Below, one piece after another: positions 9,045 through 18,220 of a stretch of DNA of 64,000 nt. This stretch comes from Sphaerisporangium fuscum (GTDB taxonomy: Bacteria; Actinomycetota; Actinomycetes; Streptosporangiales; Streptosporangiaceae). The stretch spans positions 124,001 to 188,000 of the forward strand of contig NZ_JAHDTF010000022.1 of NCBI RefSeq assembly GCF_018531465.1, in the 5' to 3' direction. Made by a program: the position numbers and the translations under genes. The notes under the pieces were generated by a model. That model was not told the origin of the DNA. It worked only from the letters and a program-made list of their open reading frames with translations, and did no database searches. Position 1 is the first letter of the stretch; each line of letters opens with the position of its first letter.

Positions 9045-11084
9045 TCAGCGCAGGAAGGCCGCCGCCACGCCCGCGTCGACCGGGACGTGCAGGCCGGTGG
9101 TCAGCGAGAGGTCTCCACCGGTGAGCGCGAAGACCGCCGCCGCGACGTGCTCGGGCAGCACCTCGCGCCTGAGCAGCGTGCGCCCGGCGTAGAACTCGCC
9201 GAGCCTCTCCTCCGGCACGCCGTACACCGCCGCCCGGTTGGCACCCCAGCCGGAGGCGAAGATGCCGGACCCGCGCACCACGCCGTCGGGGTTGACGCCG
9301 TTGACGCGGATGCCGTGCTCGCCGAGCTCGGCGGCCAGCAGGCGCACCTGGTGGGCCTGGTCGGCCTTGGCGGCACCGTAGGCGACGTTGTCCCGCCCGG
9401 CGAAGACGGCGTTCTTGGAGGAGATGTAGACCAGGTCGCCCCCCATGGCCTGGCCGATCATCACCCGGGCGGCCTCCCGGGAGACGAGGAACGAGCCGCG
9501 GGCCATCACGTCGTGCTGGAGGTCCCAGTCGGCGGCGGTGGTCTCGAGCAGCGGACGCGACAGCGACAGCCCGGCGTTGTTGACCACCAGGTCGACCCCG
9601 CCGAAGGCGAGGACGGCCCGGCGCAGGGCCGCGACGATCTGCTCCTCGGAGGTCACGTCGACCTCGACGGCGACCGCGACGTCCGCCGGTCCGATCTCGG
9701 CGGCGACCTTCTCTGCAGCGCCCAGGTCACGGTCGGCGACCACTACGCACGCCCCCTCGGCGGCGAGCCTGCGGGCGGTGGCCGCACCGATGCCCGAACC
9801 CCCGCCGGTCACGAACGCCACCCGCGTGGCCAGCGGCCTGGGCTCCGGCAGGCGCCGCAGCTTGGCCTCCTCCAGCTCCCAGTACTCGATGCGGAACTTC
9901 TCCGACTCCTCGATGGGCCGGTAGCGGGACAGCGCCTCCGCGCCGCGCATGACGTTGATCGCGTTTACGTAGAACTCCCCCGCCACCCGTGCGGTCTGCT
10001 TGTCCTTGCCGAAGCTGAACATGCCGACGCCGGGGACCAGCACGATCGCCGGGTCGGCGCCGCGCATGGCGGGCGAGCCGGGGACGGCGTGCCGCTCGTA
10101 GTAGGCGCGGTAGTCGTCGCGGTAGGCGGCGTGCAGCTCGCGCAGCCGGGCGACGACGTCCTCCAGCGGGGCGTCCGGCGGCAGGTCGACCACCAGCGGC
10201 GCCACCTTGGTCCGCAGGAAGTGGTCGGGGCAGGAGGTGCCGAGCGCGGCCAGTCGGGGGTGCTCGGCCCGGGAGAGGAAGTCGAGCACCTCGGGGGTGG
10301 CGGTGTGGTGGCCGACCTGGCGGGCGTCGGTGGAGCACAGGCCCCTGATCAGCGGGAACAGCGCCGCGGCCCGCTCGGCGCGCTCGGCCTCGGGCAGCGG
10401 CGGGTGGACGACCGGCCCGAACGGCTCGTCCCGGCCGTGCTCGGCGATGTACCGCTCCGCGGTGCGGATGATCTCCAGGGAGCGGGCCCCGCACTCCTCG
10501 CTCGTCTCGCCCCAGGCGGTGATGCCGTGGCCGCCGAGGACGACGCCGATCGCCTGGGGGTCGGCGTCCTTCAGCGCGGCGATGTCGAGGCCGAGCTGGA
10601 ACCCCGGACGCCGCCACGGCACCCACAGCACGCGGCCGCCGAAGATCTCACGGGTCAGCGCCTCGCCGTCCTCGGCCGTCGCCAGGGCGATGCCGGCGTC
10701 GGGGTGCAGGTGGTCGACATGGGCGGCGGCGACCAGGCCGTGCATGGCCGTGTCGATGGACGGCGCGGCCCCTCCTCTGCCGAAGGCGCAGTGGTCGAAC
10801 GCGGCGACCATCTCGTCCTCCCGCTCGACACCGGGGTAGACGCGGGTCAGGGACCGCAGCCGGTCGAGCCTGAGGACGGCGAGGCCGACCTCGGTCAGGG
10901 TGCCGAGGTCGCCGCCGGACCCCTTCACCCACATCAGCTCGACGTCGCCGCCGGTCACCGGGTCGGTGGCCACGCCCTTGGCCGAGGCGTTGCCCCCGGC
11001 GTAGTTGGTGTTGCGCGGGTCGGCGCCGAGCGCGCGCGCCCTGCGCAGCAGCTCCTCGACCACCTGCCGGTCCGTCATGCTCAT
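9045..11084 (-). CDS. rhaEW: bifunctional rhamnulose-1-phosphate aldolase / lactaldehyde dehydrogenase
   Basis: This 679-residue fusion has an N-terminal class II aldolase/adducin domain (about 1-400, with the metal-binding HVDHLHPD) and a C-terminal short-chain dehydrogenase (about 425-679) with the nucleotide motif TGGGSGIG and the catalytic YGAAK. The aldolase half splits L-rhamnulose 1-phosphate into dihydroxyacetone phosphate and L-lactaldehyde; the SDR half is expected to oxidise lactaldehyde to lactate with NAD. The fusion is known from Bacillus, Chloroflexus and actinobacteria as RhaEW. The ATG at 11084 overlaps the TGA of rhaI (ATGA); a second ATG two codons later has a better-spaced G-rich site. 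It is the last gene of the operon, completing the pathway from uptake to central metabolites. Confidence 0.93.
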   Translation of the reverse strand: MSMTDRQVVEELLRRARALGADPRNTNYAGGNASAKGVATDPVTGGDVELMWVKGSGGDLGTLTEVGLAVLRLDRLRSLTRVYPGVEREDEMVAAFDHCAFGRGGAAPSIDTAMHGLVAAAHVDHLHPDAGIALATAEDGEALTREIFGGRVLWVPWRRPGFQLGLDIAALKDADPQAIGVVLGGHGITAWGETSEECGARSLEIIRTAERYIAEHGRDEPFGPVVHPPLPEAERAERAAALFPLIRGLCSTDARQVGHHTATPEVLDFLSRAEHPRLAALGTSCPDHFLRTKVAPLVVDLPPDAPLEDVVARLRELHAAYRDDYRAYYERHAVPGSPAMRGADPAIVLVPGVGMFSFGKDKQTARVAGEFYVNAINVMRGAEALSRYRPIEESEKFRIEYWELEEAKLRRLPEPRPLATRVAFVTGGGSGIGAATARRLAAEGACVVVADRDLGAAEKVAAEIGPADVAVAVEVDVTSEEQIVAALRRAVLAFGGVDLVVNNAGLSLSRPLLETTAADWDLQHDVMARGSFLVSREAARVMIGQAMGGDLVYISSKNAVFAGRDNVAYGAAKADQAHQVRLLAAELGEHGIRVNGVNPDGVVRGSGIFASGWGANRAAVYGVPEERLGEFYAGRTLLRREVLPEHVAAAVFALTGGDLSLTTGLHVPVDAGVAAAFLR

Positions 11085-12235
11085 GCCCCCCATCCCGCCT
11101 GGGTCCCGCCCACGCGCTCGTCGACGATCTTCTCGGCGTACCCCGACCGGCGGTAGGCGGCCATCGGGTCGGCGTCGAGCCCCGACTCCTCGCGCAGTTC
11201 GGCGAGCAGCGGCCGCACGTCGGTGTCGTAGGCGTCCATGAACACGGCGTTGGCGCCGAGCACGTCGCCGTCCGCCTGTGCCCTCGCCAGCGCGTCGCGG
11301 TCCACCAGCAGCGCCTTGGCCGTGGCCTCCTGGACGTTCATCACCGACCGGATCTGGCCGGGGATCTTGGGCTCGATGTTGTGGCACTGGTCGAGCATGA
11401 ACGCCACGTCGTCGGTGTAGCCGCCGCCCCGGATCACCTCGTACATGATCCGGAACAGCTGGAACGGATCGGCCGCGCCCACCATCAGGTCGTCGTCGGC
11501 GTAGAAGCGGGAGTTGAAGTCGAACCCGCCGAGCTTCCCCTCGCGCAGCAGGAACGCCACGATGAACTCGATGTTGGTGCCCGGCGCGTGGTGGCCGGTG
11601 TCGACGACGACCCGGGCCTTGGGGCCGAGCCTGAGGCAGTGGGCGTAGGCGGCGCCCCAGTCGGGCAGGTCGGTCATGTAGAAGGCGGGCTCGAACAGCT
11701 TGTACTCCAGCAGGAACCGCTGCCCCTCCCCCAGCCGGTCGTACACCGCGGCCAGGGCCTCGGCCAGGCGGTCCTGGCGAGCCCGGATGTCGTCCTGGCC
11801 GGGGTAGTTGGTGCCGTCGGAGAACCACAGCTTGAGCGTGCCGGACCCGGTGAGGTCCATGATGTCGACGCATTCGAGCAGGTGGTCCAGCGCCTTGCGG
11901 CGCACCCCCGCGTCGGGGTTGGTGACGCTGCCCAGCCTGTAGTCGTCGTCCTGGAAGACGTTGGTGTTGATCGCGCCGACGGCGACGCCGAGGTCGCGGG
12001 CGTGGGCGGCCAGGGCGACGTAGTCGTCCACCTTGTCCCAGGGGATGTGCAGGGCGACCGTCGGGGCGACGCCGGTGAAGCGGTGCACCTGGGCGGCGTC
12101 GGCCAGCTTCTCGTACGGGTCCCGCGGCACGCCCCGCTGGGCGAAGACCTTGAAGCGCGTGCCGGAGTTGCCGTACGCCCAGGAGGGCGTCTCGATGCGC
12201 TGGCGGCGCAGTGCCGCCTTGATGTCGGATGTCAT
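11081..12235 (-). CDS. rhaI: L-rhamnose isomerase
   Basis: At 384 residues this matches the Pseudomonas stutzeri type of L-rhamnose isomerase, a TIM-barrel metalloenzyme that converts L-rhamnose to L-rhamnulose. The expected active-site stretches are present: FLLEYKLFEP (metal-binding Glu), VVVDTGHHAPGTN and FDFNSRFYADDDL. ATG at 12235. It sits between the binding-protein gene and the aldolase-dehydrogenase gene and overlaps the latter by four bases. No rhamnose mutarotase (RhaM) gene is present in this locus; anomer conversion would have to be spontaneous or encoded elsewhere. Confidence 0.95.
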   Translation of the reverse strand: MTSDIKAALRRQRIETPSWAYGNSGTRFKVFAQRGVPRDPYEKLADAAQVHRFTGVAPTVALHIPWDKVDDYVALAAHARDLGVAVGAINTNVFQDDDYRLGSVTNPDAGVRRKALDHLLECVDIMDLTGSGTLKLWFSDGTNYPGQDDIRARQDRLAEALAAVYDRLGEGQRFLLEYKLFEPAFYMTDLPDWGAAYAHCLRLGPKARVVVDTGHHAPGTNIEFIVAFLLREGKLGGFDFNSRFYADDDLMVGAADPFQLFRIMYEVIRGGGYTDDVAFMLDQCHNIEPKIPGQIRSVMNVQEATAKALLVDRDALARAQADGDVLGANAVFMDAYDTDVRPLLAELREESGLDADPMAAYRRSGYAEKIVDERVGGTQAGWGA

Positions 12236-12265
12236 GCGTCCCCGATCCGGTGTCGAGATGTCGGT

Positions 12266-13357
12266 CTAGAAGTCGAACTGGTCGATGTTCGAGGCCTCGA
12301 AGGTGAAGGGCGGGCCGAGGATGATCTCGCCGTCCTCGCCGATGGTCTTCTCACCGAGCCTGCCCGCCGTGAAGGTCTCGCCCTCGGCGCCGGTGATCCG
12401 GCCGGAGGAGAGCGCGGCGGCGGCGTAGGCGGCGAGGTAGCCGAGGTCCTTGGGGTTCCACAGGGCGAACTTCCGCACCGTGCCGTCCTTGACGAACTGG
12501 CGCATCTGGTTGGGGGTGCCGAGGCCGGTCAGCACGACCCTGCCCTTGTACTTGGAGCCGGAGATGTAGCGGGCGGCGGCCGAGATGCCCACGGTGGTCG
12601 GGGAGATGATGCCCTTGAGGTCCGGGTAGGCCTGCAGCAGGCCCTGGGTCTGCTGGAAGGACTTCTGGTCGTCGTCGTCGCCGTAGGCGACCTTGACGAG
12701 CTTCATGTCCTTGTACTCGGGCTTGGTCAGCTCGTCCTTCATGAAGCCGATCCAGGTGTTCTGGTTGGTGGCGTTCGCGGTGGCCGAGAGGATGGCGATG
12801 TCACCCTTGTGGCCGATCAGGTCGGCCAGCAGCTTCACCTGGCTGCGGCCGACCTCCTCGGAGGCGGCCTGGTTGATGAACAGGTCGCGGCAGTCCTTGG
12901 CGGCGTCGGAGTCGTAGGCCACGATCTTGATGCCCTTGCCCATCGCCTGCTTGAGCGGCCCGCACACCGCGTTGGCGTCGTTGGCCGAGATGAGGATGGC
13001 GTCCTGGCCCTGCTGGGTGAGGGTGTTGATGTAGGAGATCTGCGACGACGCCGACGCGTCGGACGGGCCGACCTCCTTGGCCGTGCCCGCGAACTCCTTG
13101 GCCGCCTCGATGCCGGCGTTGTCGAGGAGCGTCAGGTACGGATTGTTGATCTGCTTGGGGAGGAAGGCCAGCTTCAGCCCCTGCTTGAGGGGGGCGTTCG
13201 GGTCGGCCTTGGCGGGCGACGACGCGGCGGGCCGCGCCGGGGCCGCGGAGGCCTGGGCGGAGCCTTTCGTGGTGCCGCCGCAGGCCGCCAGGCCGAGCGC
13301 GAGCACGCTCGAGGCGAGGAACGCGGTGGCGAACCGCCATGGGGTGGGCGTCATCAT
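12266..13357 (-). CDS. rhaS: rhamnose ABC transporter substrate-binding lipoprotein
   Basis: This 363-residue type I periplasmic-binding-fold protein has a lipoprotein signal peptide with the lipobox LAAC at Cys26, so it should be anchored to the outer face of the membrane. The ATG at 13357 is preceded by GAAGGAAA and overlaps the TGA of the permease gene upstream (ATGATGA). Motifs such as PKQINNPY, ISANDANAVCGPL and the C-terminal GPPFTFEASNIDQFDF are typical of RhaS. It delivers rhamnose, or rhamnosides, to RhaP/RhaQ/RhaT. The 30-base gap to rhaI is short, so they are cotranscribed. Confidence 0.93.
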   Translation of the reverse strand: MMTPTPWRFATAFLASSVLALGLAACGGTTKGSAQASAAPARPAASSPAKADPNAPLKQGLKLAFLPKQINNPYLTLLDNAGIEAAKEFAGTAKEVGPSDASASSQISYINTLTQQGQDAILISANDANAVCGPLKQAMGKGIKIVAYDSDAAKDCRDLFINQAASEEVGRSQVKLLADLIGHKGDIAILSATANATNQNTWIGFMKDELTKPEYKDMKLVKVAYGDDDDQKSFQQTQGLLQAYPDLKGIISPTTVGISAAARYISGSKYKGRVVLTGLGTPNQMRQFVKDGTVRKFALWNPKDLGYLAAYAAAALSSGRITGAEGETFTAGRLGEKTIGEDGEIILGPPFTFEASNIDQFDF

Positions 13358-14415
13358 CGATTTCCTTCTTCCGTGGTGGAGCGGGGGGCGGGGGAAGACG
13401 GGGCCCGGCGCCGCCGGCGCAGGACGGCCGCGAGCCGCGGCGTGAGCACCGAGACGATGAGGAGCAGGCCGGTGACGATCGACTGGATCTCGGTCGCCAC
13501 GTCGTCGAGCATGAGGAGGTTGCGGAGCAGCCCGATGAGCAGCACTCCGGCGATGACGCCGCCGAGGGTGCCCTTGCCGCCGTCGAAGTCGACCCCGCCG
13601 AGCAGCACGGCCGCGATGACGGCGAGTTCGACGCCGAACCCGTTGTCGGCGCGCGCGCTGCCGTACCTCAGGGTGTAGACGACGCCGGCGAAGCCGGCCA
13701 CCAGGCCGGACACCACGAAGAGCACCAGTTTGACGCGCTTGACCCGGATGCCGGCGAAGAACGCCGCCTCCTCCTGGGAGCCGATCGCGAACAGCGAGCG
13801 CCCGGTGCCGGTGGCGTGCAGGACGACGCCCGTCACGATCGCCAGCAGGACGAACAGCCCGACGGGGTACGGGACGGGCGTGCCGGGGATGTCGCCGGTG
13901 ACCAGGCCGGTGTACTGCTGGGGGAACTCCGCGACGGCCCTGTCGCCGAGCACGACGTAGGCGAGGCCGCGGTAGAGCGCCATGGTGCCGATGGTGACCG
14001 CCAGCGAGGGAAGCCCCAGCCTGGTGACCAGCAGGCCGTTCACCAGTCCGCAGACCGCGCCGGCGAGCACCACCAGCGGGATGATCGTCTCGATCGCCCA
14101 GCCGGCGTCCCACAGCGCGCCGAGCAGGGCGCTCGACAGGCCGAGCACCGACGCCACCGACAGGTCGACCTCGGCGGCCACCACGAGCAGCGTCATCGCC
14201 AGGGCGATCAGCGCGATCTCGCCGAGGTCGCCGAGCGCGAACGACAGGTTGCCCGCGTCGGCGAAGCCGGGCGACCCGGCGGCCCCGGCGAGGAACACCA
14301 CGACCAGCAGCGCGGTGACCAGGACGTCCCAGCGGAGGAGACGGCCGATCGGGGACCGGGCCGCAGGGGCCGGCCTCGGCGGGTTGCCGGTGGTCGTGAC
14401 CAGGTCAGACGCCAT
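13354..14415 (-). CDS. rhaQ: rhamnose ABC transporter permease
   Basis: The 353-residue membrane protein belongs to the RbsC/AraH group of sugar ABC permeases, with about eight to ten hydrophobic segments and the characteristic AAEVDLSVASVLGLSSA and LLGGVDFDGGKGTLGGV stretches. It forms the translocation pore with the neighbouring permease. The ATG at 14415 lies inside the end of the previous gene (11-base overlap) and its stop overlaps the start of rhaS. The long basic C-terminal tail (RRRRRAPSS) is cytoplasmic. Which permease is called RhaP and which RhaQ follows the usual gene order and is only a label. Confidence 0.9.
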   Translation of the reverse strand: MASDLVTTTGNPPRPAPAARSPIGRLLRWDVLVTALLVVVFLAGAAGSPGFADAGNLSFALGDLGEIALIALAMTLLVVAAEVDLSVASVLGLSSALLGALWDAGWAIETIIPLVVLAGAVCGLVNGLLVTRLGLPSLAVTIGTMALYRGLAYVVLGDRAVAEFPQQYTGLVTGDIPGTPVPYPVGLFVLLAIVTGVVLHATGTGRSLFAIGSQEEAAFFAGIRVKRVKLVLFVVSGLVAGFAGVVYTLRYGSARADNGFGVELAVIAAVLLGGVDFDGGKGTLGGVIAGVLLIGLLRNLLMLDDVATEIQSIVTGLLLIVSVLTPRLAAVLRRRRRAPSSPAPRSTTEEGNR

Positions 14416-15433
14416 GACGGACGCTCCTGTTGCGCAGCAGCCGGTCGACCCGCGACGCGAGCAGCCGGTCGACGGTGATGGCGAGCAGCAGCAGCGCGCC
14501 GGTCAGGGCCTGCTGCCAGAACGAATTCACCTTCAGCACCACCAGGGCGCTGCCGATGGTGGTCAGCAGCAGCGCGCCGAGCGCCGCGCCGTACACCGTG
14601 CCGACGCCGCCGACGATGGCGACCCCGCCGACCACGGCGGCGCTGACGACCGTCAGCTCCCAGCCGCGGGCCGGGTCGGCGACGACGGTGCCGAACCGCG
14701 CCAGCCACAGCACCCCGGCCAGGCCGGCGAGGGCGCCGCTGAAGAGGTAGGCGGCCAGGACGCGGCGCCGCACCGGCACACCGGCCAGGCGCGCCGCCTC
14801 CGGGCTGGAACCGATCGCGTAGAAGTCGCGCCCGGAGGGATAGGAACGCAGGTAGTAGCCGGTGGCCAGCATCACCGCCGCCGTGATGATCGGCAGGTAC
14901 GGCACGCCGAGCACACCCTCGTTGCCCAGGCGCAGCACGGCGGCCGGGAGGTCGGCGGCGTTGATCTGCCGGCCGTGGGCGATGTAGTGGTCGAAGCCCT
15001 GGATGACGTAGAGCGTGCCGAGGGTGACGACCAGCGCCGGCACCCGGCAGAAGCTGACCAGCAGGCCGTTCAGCAGGCCGCATGCCGTGCCGACGGCGAG
15101 GCCGATGACCAGTGCGGTGACGACGCCCCGGCCTTGCGGGTCGGCGGCGAGGAACTCGCCGGTGGAGAAGGCCACCAGCCCGACCACCGACCCGACCGAG
15201 AGGTCGATGTTCCTGGTGATGACGACCGGCGACTGGCCGACGGCGAGCAGCGCCAGGATCGAGGTGTTGAGGAAGATGTCCTTGACGCCCTGGCCGGACA
15301 GGAAGCCGGGGCTGGCGACGGCGGTCACCAGCACCAGGGCGGCCAGCGCGACGACCAGGCTCAGCTCTCGGGCCCGGAACACCAGCTCGACCAGCCCCCG
15401 CGCGCCGCGCTCCCCGGCGGTGACGGCGCTCAC
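14405..15433 (-). CDS. rhaP: rhamnose ABC transporter permease
   Basis: This second RbsC-type permease has 342 residues. It shows the same signature segments as its neighbour (TRNIDLSVGSVVGLV, VGGVAIVGGVGTVYGAALGALLL) and about nine or ten membrane spans. With RhaQ it should form the heterodimeric channel of the rhamnose importer. The start ATG at 15433 overlaps the end of the ATPase gene by four bases, and its end overlaps rhaQ, so the transport genes are translationally coupled from ATPase to binding protein. Confidence 0.9.
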   Translation of the reverse strand: MSAVTAGERGARGLVELVFRARELSLVVALAALVLVTAVASPGFLSGQGVKDIFLNTSILALLAVGQSPVVITRNIDLSVGSVVGLVAFSTGEFLAADPQGRGVVTALVIGLAVGTACGLLNGLLVSFCRVPALVVTLGTLYVIQGFDHYIAHGRQINAADLPAAVLRLGNEGVLGVPYLPIITAAVMLATGYYLRSYPSGRDFYAIGSSPEAARLAGVPVRRRVLAAYLFSGALAGLAGVLWLARFGTVVADPARGWELTVVSAAVVGGVAIVGGVGTVYGAALGALLLTTIGSALVVLKVNSFWQQALTGALLLLAITVDRLLASRVDRLLRNRSVRHGV

Positions 15434-16962
15434 GCGGCGGCTCCGGTGGCGGCCGACATGACGGTCTCCTCGGTGGCCCGCTCACGCGGGATCTCCGCGG
15501 CGAGCCGCCCCTCGTGCATGACGAGGACGCGGTCGGCCATGCCCAGCACCTCCGGCAGGTCGGAAGAGATCATGAGGATCGCGATGCCGCGGCCCGCCAG
15601 CTCCGACAGCAGGCGGTGCACCTCGGCCTTGGTGCCGATGTCGATGCCGCGGGTGGGCTCGTCGACGATCAGCACCGCAGGGTCGGTGGCCAGCCACTTG
15701 GCCAGTACGACCTTCTGCTGGTTGCCGCCCGACAGGACGTTCACCGCGTCGCCCAGCCGGACGAACTTCAGCCGCAGCCGCAGCGCCCAGTCGCGGGCGC
15801 GGGCGCGCTCGGCCGCCCGGGAGATCACCGGGCCGCGTCTCAGGCGGGACAGACCGGTGAGGCCGATGTTGCGCTCGATCGACATGTCCATGACCAGGCC
15901 CTGCTGGCGGCGGTCCTCGGGCACCAGGGCGAGGCCGGCCGCCATGGCGGCGGTGGGGCTGCCGGCCGTCAGGCGGCGTCCGGCGACCTCGACCCATCCG
16001 GCGTCCCAGCGGTCGACGCCGAAGATCGCGCGGGCGACCTCGCTGCGTCCCGCGCCGACCAGCCCGGCCAGGGCGACGATCTCGCCGCGCCGCACCTCGA
16101 AGGAGACGTCGGTGAACACGCCCTCGCGGGTGAGGCGGCCGACCGTGAGCGCCACCTCGCCGGGCGTGGTCTCCCGCTTGGGATAGAGGGTGTCGAGGTC
16201 GCGGCCGACCATGCGCCTGACCAGGTCGTCGGCGGTGAGGCCGGCGACGGGCTCGCTCGCCACCCAGGTGCCGTCGCGCAGGGTGGTCACGCGCCGGCAC
16301 AGCTGGAAGATCTCCTCGAGGCGGTGGGAGATGAACAGCACCGCGCAGCCGTGCTCCGTGAGCGCCCTGACGACGCTGAACAGCCGGGCGACCTCGTTGC
16401 CCGACAGCGCGGCCGTCGGCTCGTCCATGATGAGGACCCGCGCCCGGCGGGACAGGGCCTTGGCGATCTCGACGAGCTGCTGGTCGGCGATCGACAGGCC
16501 GCGCGCGGGCCTGGCGGGGTCCAGGGCGACGCCGAGCCGGGTGAACAGCCCGGCGGCCTCGGCGCGCATGGCGCCGCGGTCGATGCGGCCGAACGACGCG
16601 CGCGGCTGGCGGCCCATGAAGATGTTCTCCGCCACCGACAGGTCGGGGAAGAGGGTGGGCTCCTGGTAGATCACGGCCACGCCCGCCTCCTGCGCGGCGG
16701 CGGGGCCGGTGAACTCCACGGGCCGGCCGTCGACCAGGACCTCTCCCTCGTCGGGGCGGTGCACGCCGGACAAGGTCTTGACCAGGGTGGACTTGCCCGC
16801 GCCGTTCTCGCCGGCGAGGGCGTGGGCCTCGCCGGCGAAAAGCTCGAGCGACACCCCTTTCAACGCGCGCACCGCGCCGAAGGACTTGCTGACCTGGCGC
16901 AGCGCCAGCACCGGCGTCGCGGCGCCGGCGACCGGCGCGTCGGGCTCGCCCGGATCCATCAC
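15430..16962 (-). CDS. rhaT: rhamnose ABC transporter ATP-binding protein, two nucleotide-binding domains
   Basis: The 510-residue protein contains two ABC ATPase domains in tandem, as in RbsA/AraG/MglA. The first has Walker A GENGAGKST near residue 52 and Walker B VLIMDEPTAAL. The second has a degenerate P-loop (LAGLVGAGRSEV), a signature-like LSGGNQQKVVLAKWL and VLIVDEPTRGID. It powers rhamnose uptake. The first codon is GTG at 16962, directly followed by ATG at 16959; either may be used, with GGGACGGG a short distance upstream. It is the first gene of the operon, read from the promoter at 17025-17053, with an operator in its leader. Confidence 0.93.
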   Translation of the reverse strand: MMDPGEPDAPVAGAATPVLALRQVSKSFGAVRALKGVSLELFAGEAHALAGENGAGKSTLVKTLSGVHRPDEGEVLVDGRPVEFTGPAAAQEAGVAVIYQEPTLFPDLSVAENIFMGRQPRASFGRIDRGAMRAEAAGLFTRLGVALDPARPARGLSIADQQLVEIAKALSRRARVLIMDEPTAALSGNEVARLFSVVRALTEHGCAVLFISHRLEEIFQLCRRVTTLRDGTWVASEPVAGLTADDLVRRMVGRDLDTLYPKRETTPGEVALTVGRLTREGVFTDVSFEVRRGEIVALAGLVGAGRSEVARAIFGVDRWDAGWVEVAGRRLTAGSPTAAMAAGLALVPEDRRQQGLVMDMSIERNIGLTGLSRLRRGPVISRAAERARARDWALRLRLKFVRLGDAVNVLSGGNQQKVVLAKWLATDPAVLIVDEPTRGIDIGTKAEVHRLLSELAGRGIAILMISSDLPEVLGMADRVLVMHEGRLAAEIPRERATEETVMSAATGAAA

Positions 16963-16994
16963 CGTGACCCGTCCCTTCCGAGCTTGGCATCGTG

Positions 16995-17014
16995 AATCAA
17001 AAACGTTTTAATGA
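16995..17014. promoter_or_regulatory. putative LacI-family operator 1 (rhamnose operon)
   Basis: It contains ACGTTTTAATGA at 17003-17014, the same 12 bases as in operator 2, and a central AAAACGTTTT palindrome typical of LacI-family sites. The left half matches the inverted right half only near the centre. Its place, about +4 to +23 of the predicted transcript, suits roadblock repression. Confidence 0.6.
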
Positions 17015-17024
17015 CTTTGCCCGG

Positions 17025-17053
17025 ACGCTAAGGCCGTCCCGCGACCCTGTCAA
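17025..17053 (-). promoter_or_regulatory. promoter of the rhamnose uptake/catabolism operon
   Basis: On the minus strand, TTGACA (17053-17048) is separated by exactly 17 bases from TAGCGT (17030-17025), a good match to the housekeeping sigma consensus for actinobacteria. Transcription would start near 17018, about 55 bases before the first codon of the ATPase gene. The first putative LacI operator lies immediately downstream of this start point. Confidence 0.7.
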
Positions 17054-17162
17054 TGGGAGGCGAAGCCGCTGTTTCCAGAGCGTTACCCGTGATCCTCGCG
17101 CCCGCCCGCGCCAGCGCACGACCGCCGGTTGTGCGATATTCGTACGTGGTCCGGCACGTGCG

Positions 17163-17182
17163 GTGCTGAGACGTTTTAATGA
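17163..17182. promoter_or_regulatory. putative LacI-family operator 2 (regulator gene)
   Basis: It contains ACGTTTTAATGA at 17171-17182, identical to operator 1, 25 bases upstream of the start codon of the LacI-family gene. The left half is degenerate. It suggests autoregulation of the repressor and the downstream rhamnulokinase. Confidence 0.55.
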
Positions 17183-17206
17183 ACGGTGACCACTGGAGGA
17201 ACACCC

Positions 17207-18220
17207 ATGAACACGGTGAGCATCAAGGAGGTAGCCGCGCAGGCCGGGGTGTCCCCCGGCACGGTCTCCAACGTGCTCAACCGTCCCCACAAGGTGGCGG
17301 CCGAGACCCGGTCCCGCGTCGAGCAGGTCATCCGCGAGCTCGGGTTCGTCCGGCACGGATCGGCCTCGACGCTGCGGGCCGGCCACAGCCGCACGATCGG
17401 GCTGTCGGTGATCGACATCGGCAACCCCTTCTTCACCGACGTCGCCGCGGGCGTGGAGGACATGGCGAGCGAGCTCGGCTACGCCGTGATCCTCGGCAAC
17501 TCCTCGGGCGACCGGGTCAAAGAGGAGCGCAACCTCCACGTCTTCGCCGAGCAGCGCGTGCGGGGGCTGCTCATCACGCCCTCCGGCGAGGACCCGCGCC
17601 GGCTCGACGTCATCCGCGACCGCGGCATCAGCGTCGTGCTCGTCGACCACCCCGCCCACCGGCCCGACCAGTGTTCGGTCGCCGTCAACGACAACACCGG
17701 CGGCCGGCTGGCGGCGGGCCACCTCATCGACGGGGGCGCCACCCGGCTCGCGTACGTCACCGGTCCCCTCACCATGCGCCAGTGCGCGGAGCGCATGAGC
17801 GGCGCCGAGCAGGCCCTCGCGGCGGCCGGGCTCGACCCGGCGACCGCTCTCTCCGTCATCGAGATGCCCGCCATGAACGCCAGGGCCGGGCAGCGGGCGG
17901 CCGAGAAGCTCGCCGGCGGGGGGCGCCTGCCCGACGCCGTGTTCTGCGCCAACGACCTGCTGGCCCTCGGCCTGCTGCGCGGCCTCCTGCAGGCCGGGGT
18001 CCGGGTGCCCGACGACGTCGCGCTCATCGGCTACGACGACATCGACTTCGCGGCGGCGTCCACCGTGTCGCTCAGCTCGATCCGCCAGCCCACCTACAGG
18101 CTCGGCCGGATCGCCACCGAGCTCCTGCTAGACGAGTGCGACAACCCGGAGAGCCATGCCCACCAGCAGATCATGTTCCAGCCCGAGCTCGTCGCCCGCG
18201 AGTCCACCCGCCGCCCCTGA
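17207..18220 (+). CDS. LacI-family transcriptional regulator of the rhamnose locus
   Basis: This 337-residue regulator has an N-terminal LacI helix-turn-helix (VSIKEVAAQAGVSPGTVSNVLN) and a sugar-binding domain of the periplasmic-binding fold (about 60-337; GYDDIDFAAASTVSLSSIRQP near the end). The ATG at 17207 is preceded by GGAGGA at the right distance; the upstream in-frame ATG at 17186 has no such site. It is divergent from the transport operon and is followed by the rhamnulokinase gene, so it is most likely the local repressor, released by rhamnose or a pathway intermediate. Two copies of a 12-base half-site between the divergent genes are the likely targets. Confidence 0.9.
   Translation: MNTVSIKEVAAQAGVSPGTVSNVLNRPHKVAAETRSRVEQVIRELGFVRHGSASTLRAGHSRTIGLSVIDIGNPFFTDVAAGVEDMASELGYAVILGNSSGDRVKEERNLHVFAEQRVRGLLITPSGEDPRRLDVIRDRGISVVLVDHPAHRPDQCSVAVNDNTGGRLAAGHLIDGGATRLAYVTGPLTMRQCAERMSGAEQALAAAGLDPATALSVIEMPAMNARAGQRAAEKLAGGGRLPDAVFCANDLLALGLLRGLLQAGVRVPDDVALIGYDDIDFAAASTVSLSSIRQPTYRLGRIATELLLDECDNPESHAHQQIMFQPELVARESTRRP

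Noticed and set aside
11381..13678. 765-codon plus-strand frame across rhaI and rhaS
   Set aside because: Antisense to two well-supported genes; composition typical of a GC-driven shadow frame.
13339..14478. 379-codon plus-strand frame rich in Gln, Arg and Asp
   Set aside because: Antisense to the permease gene with its membrane spans; no domain.
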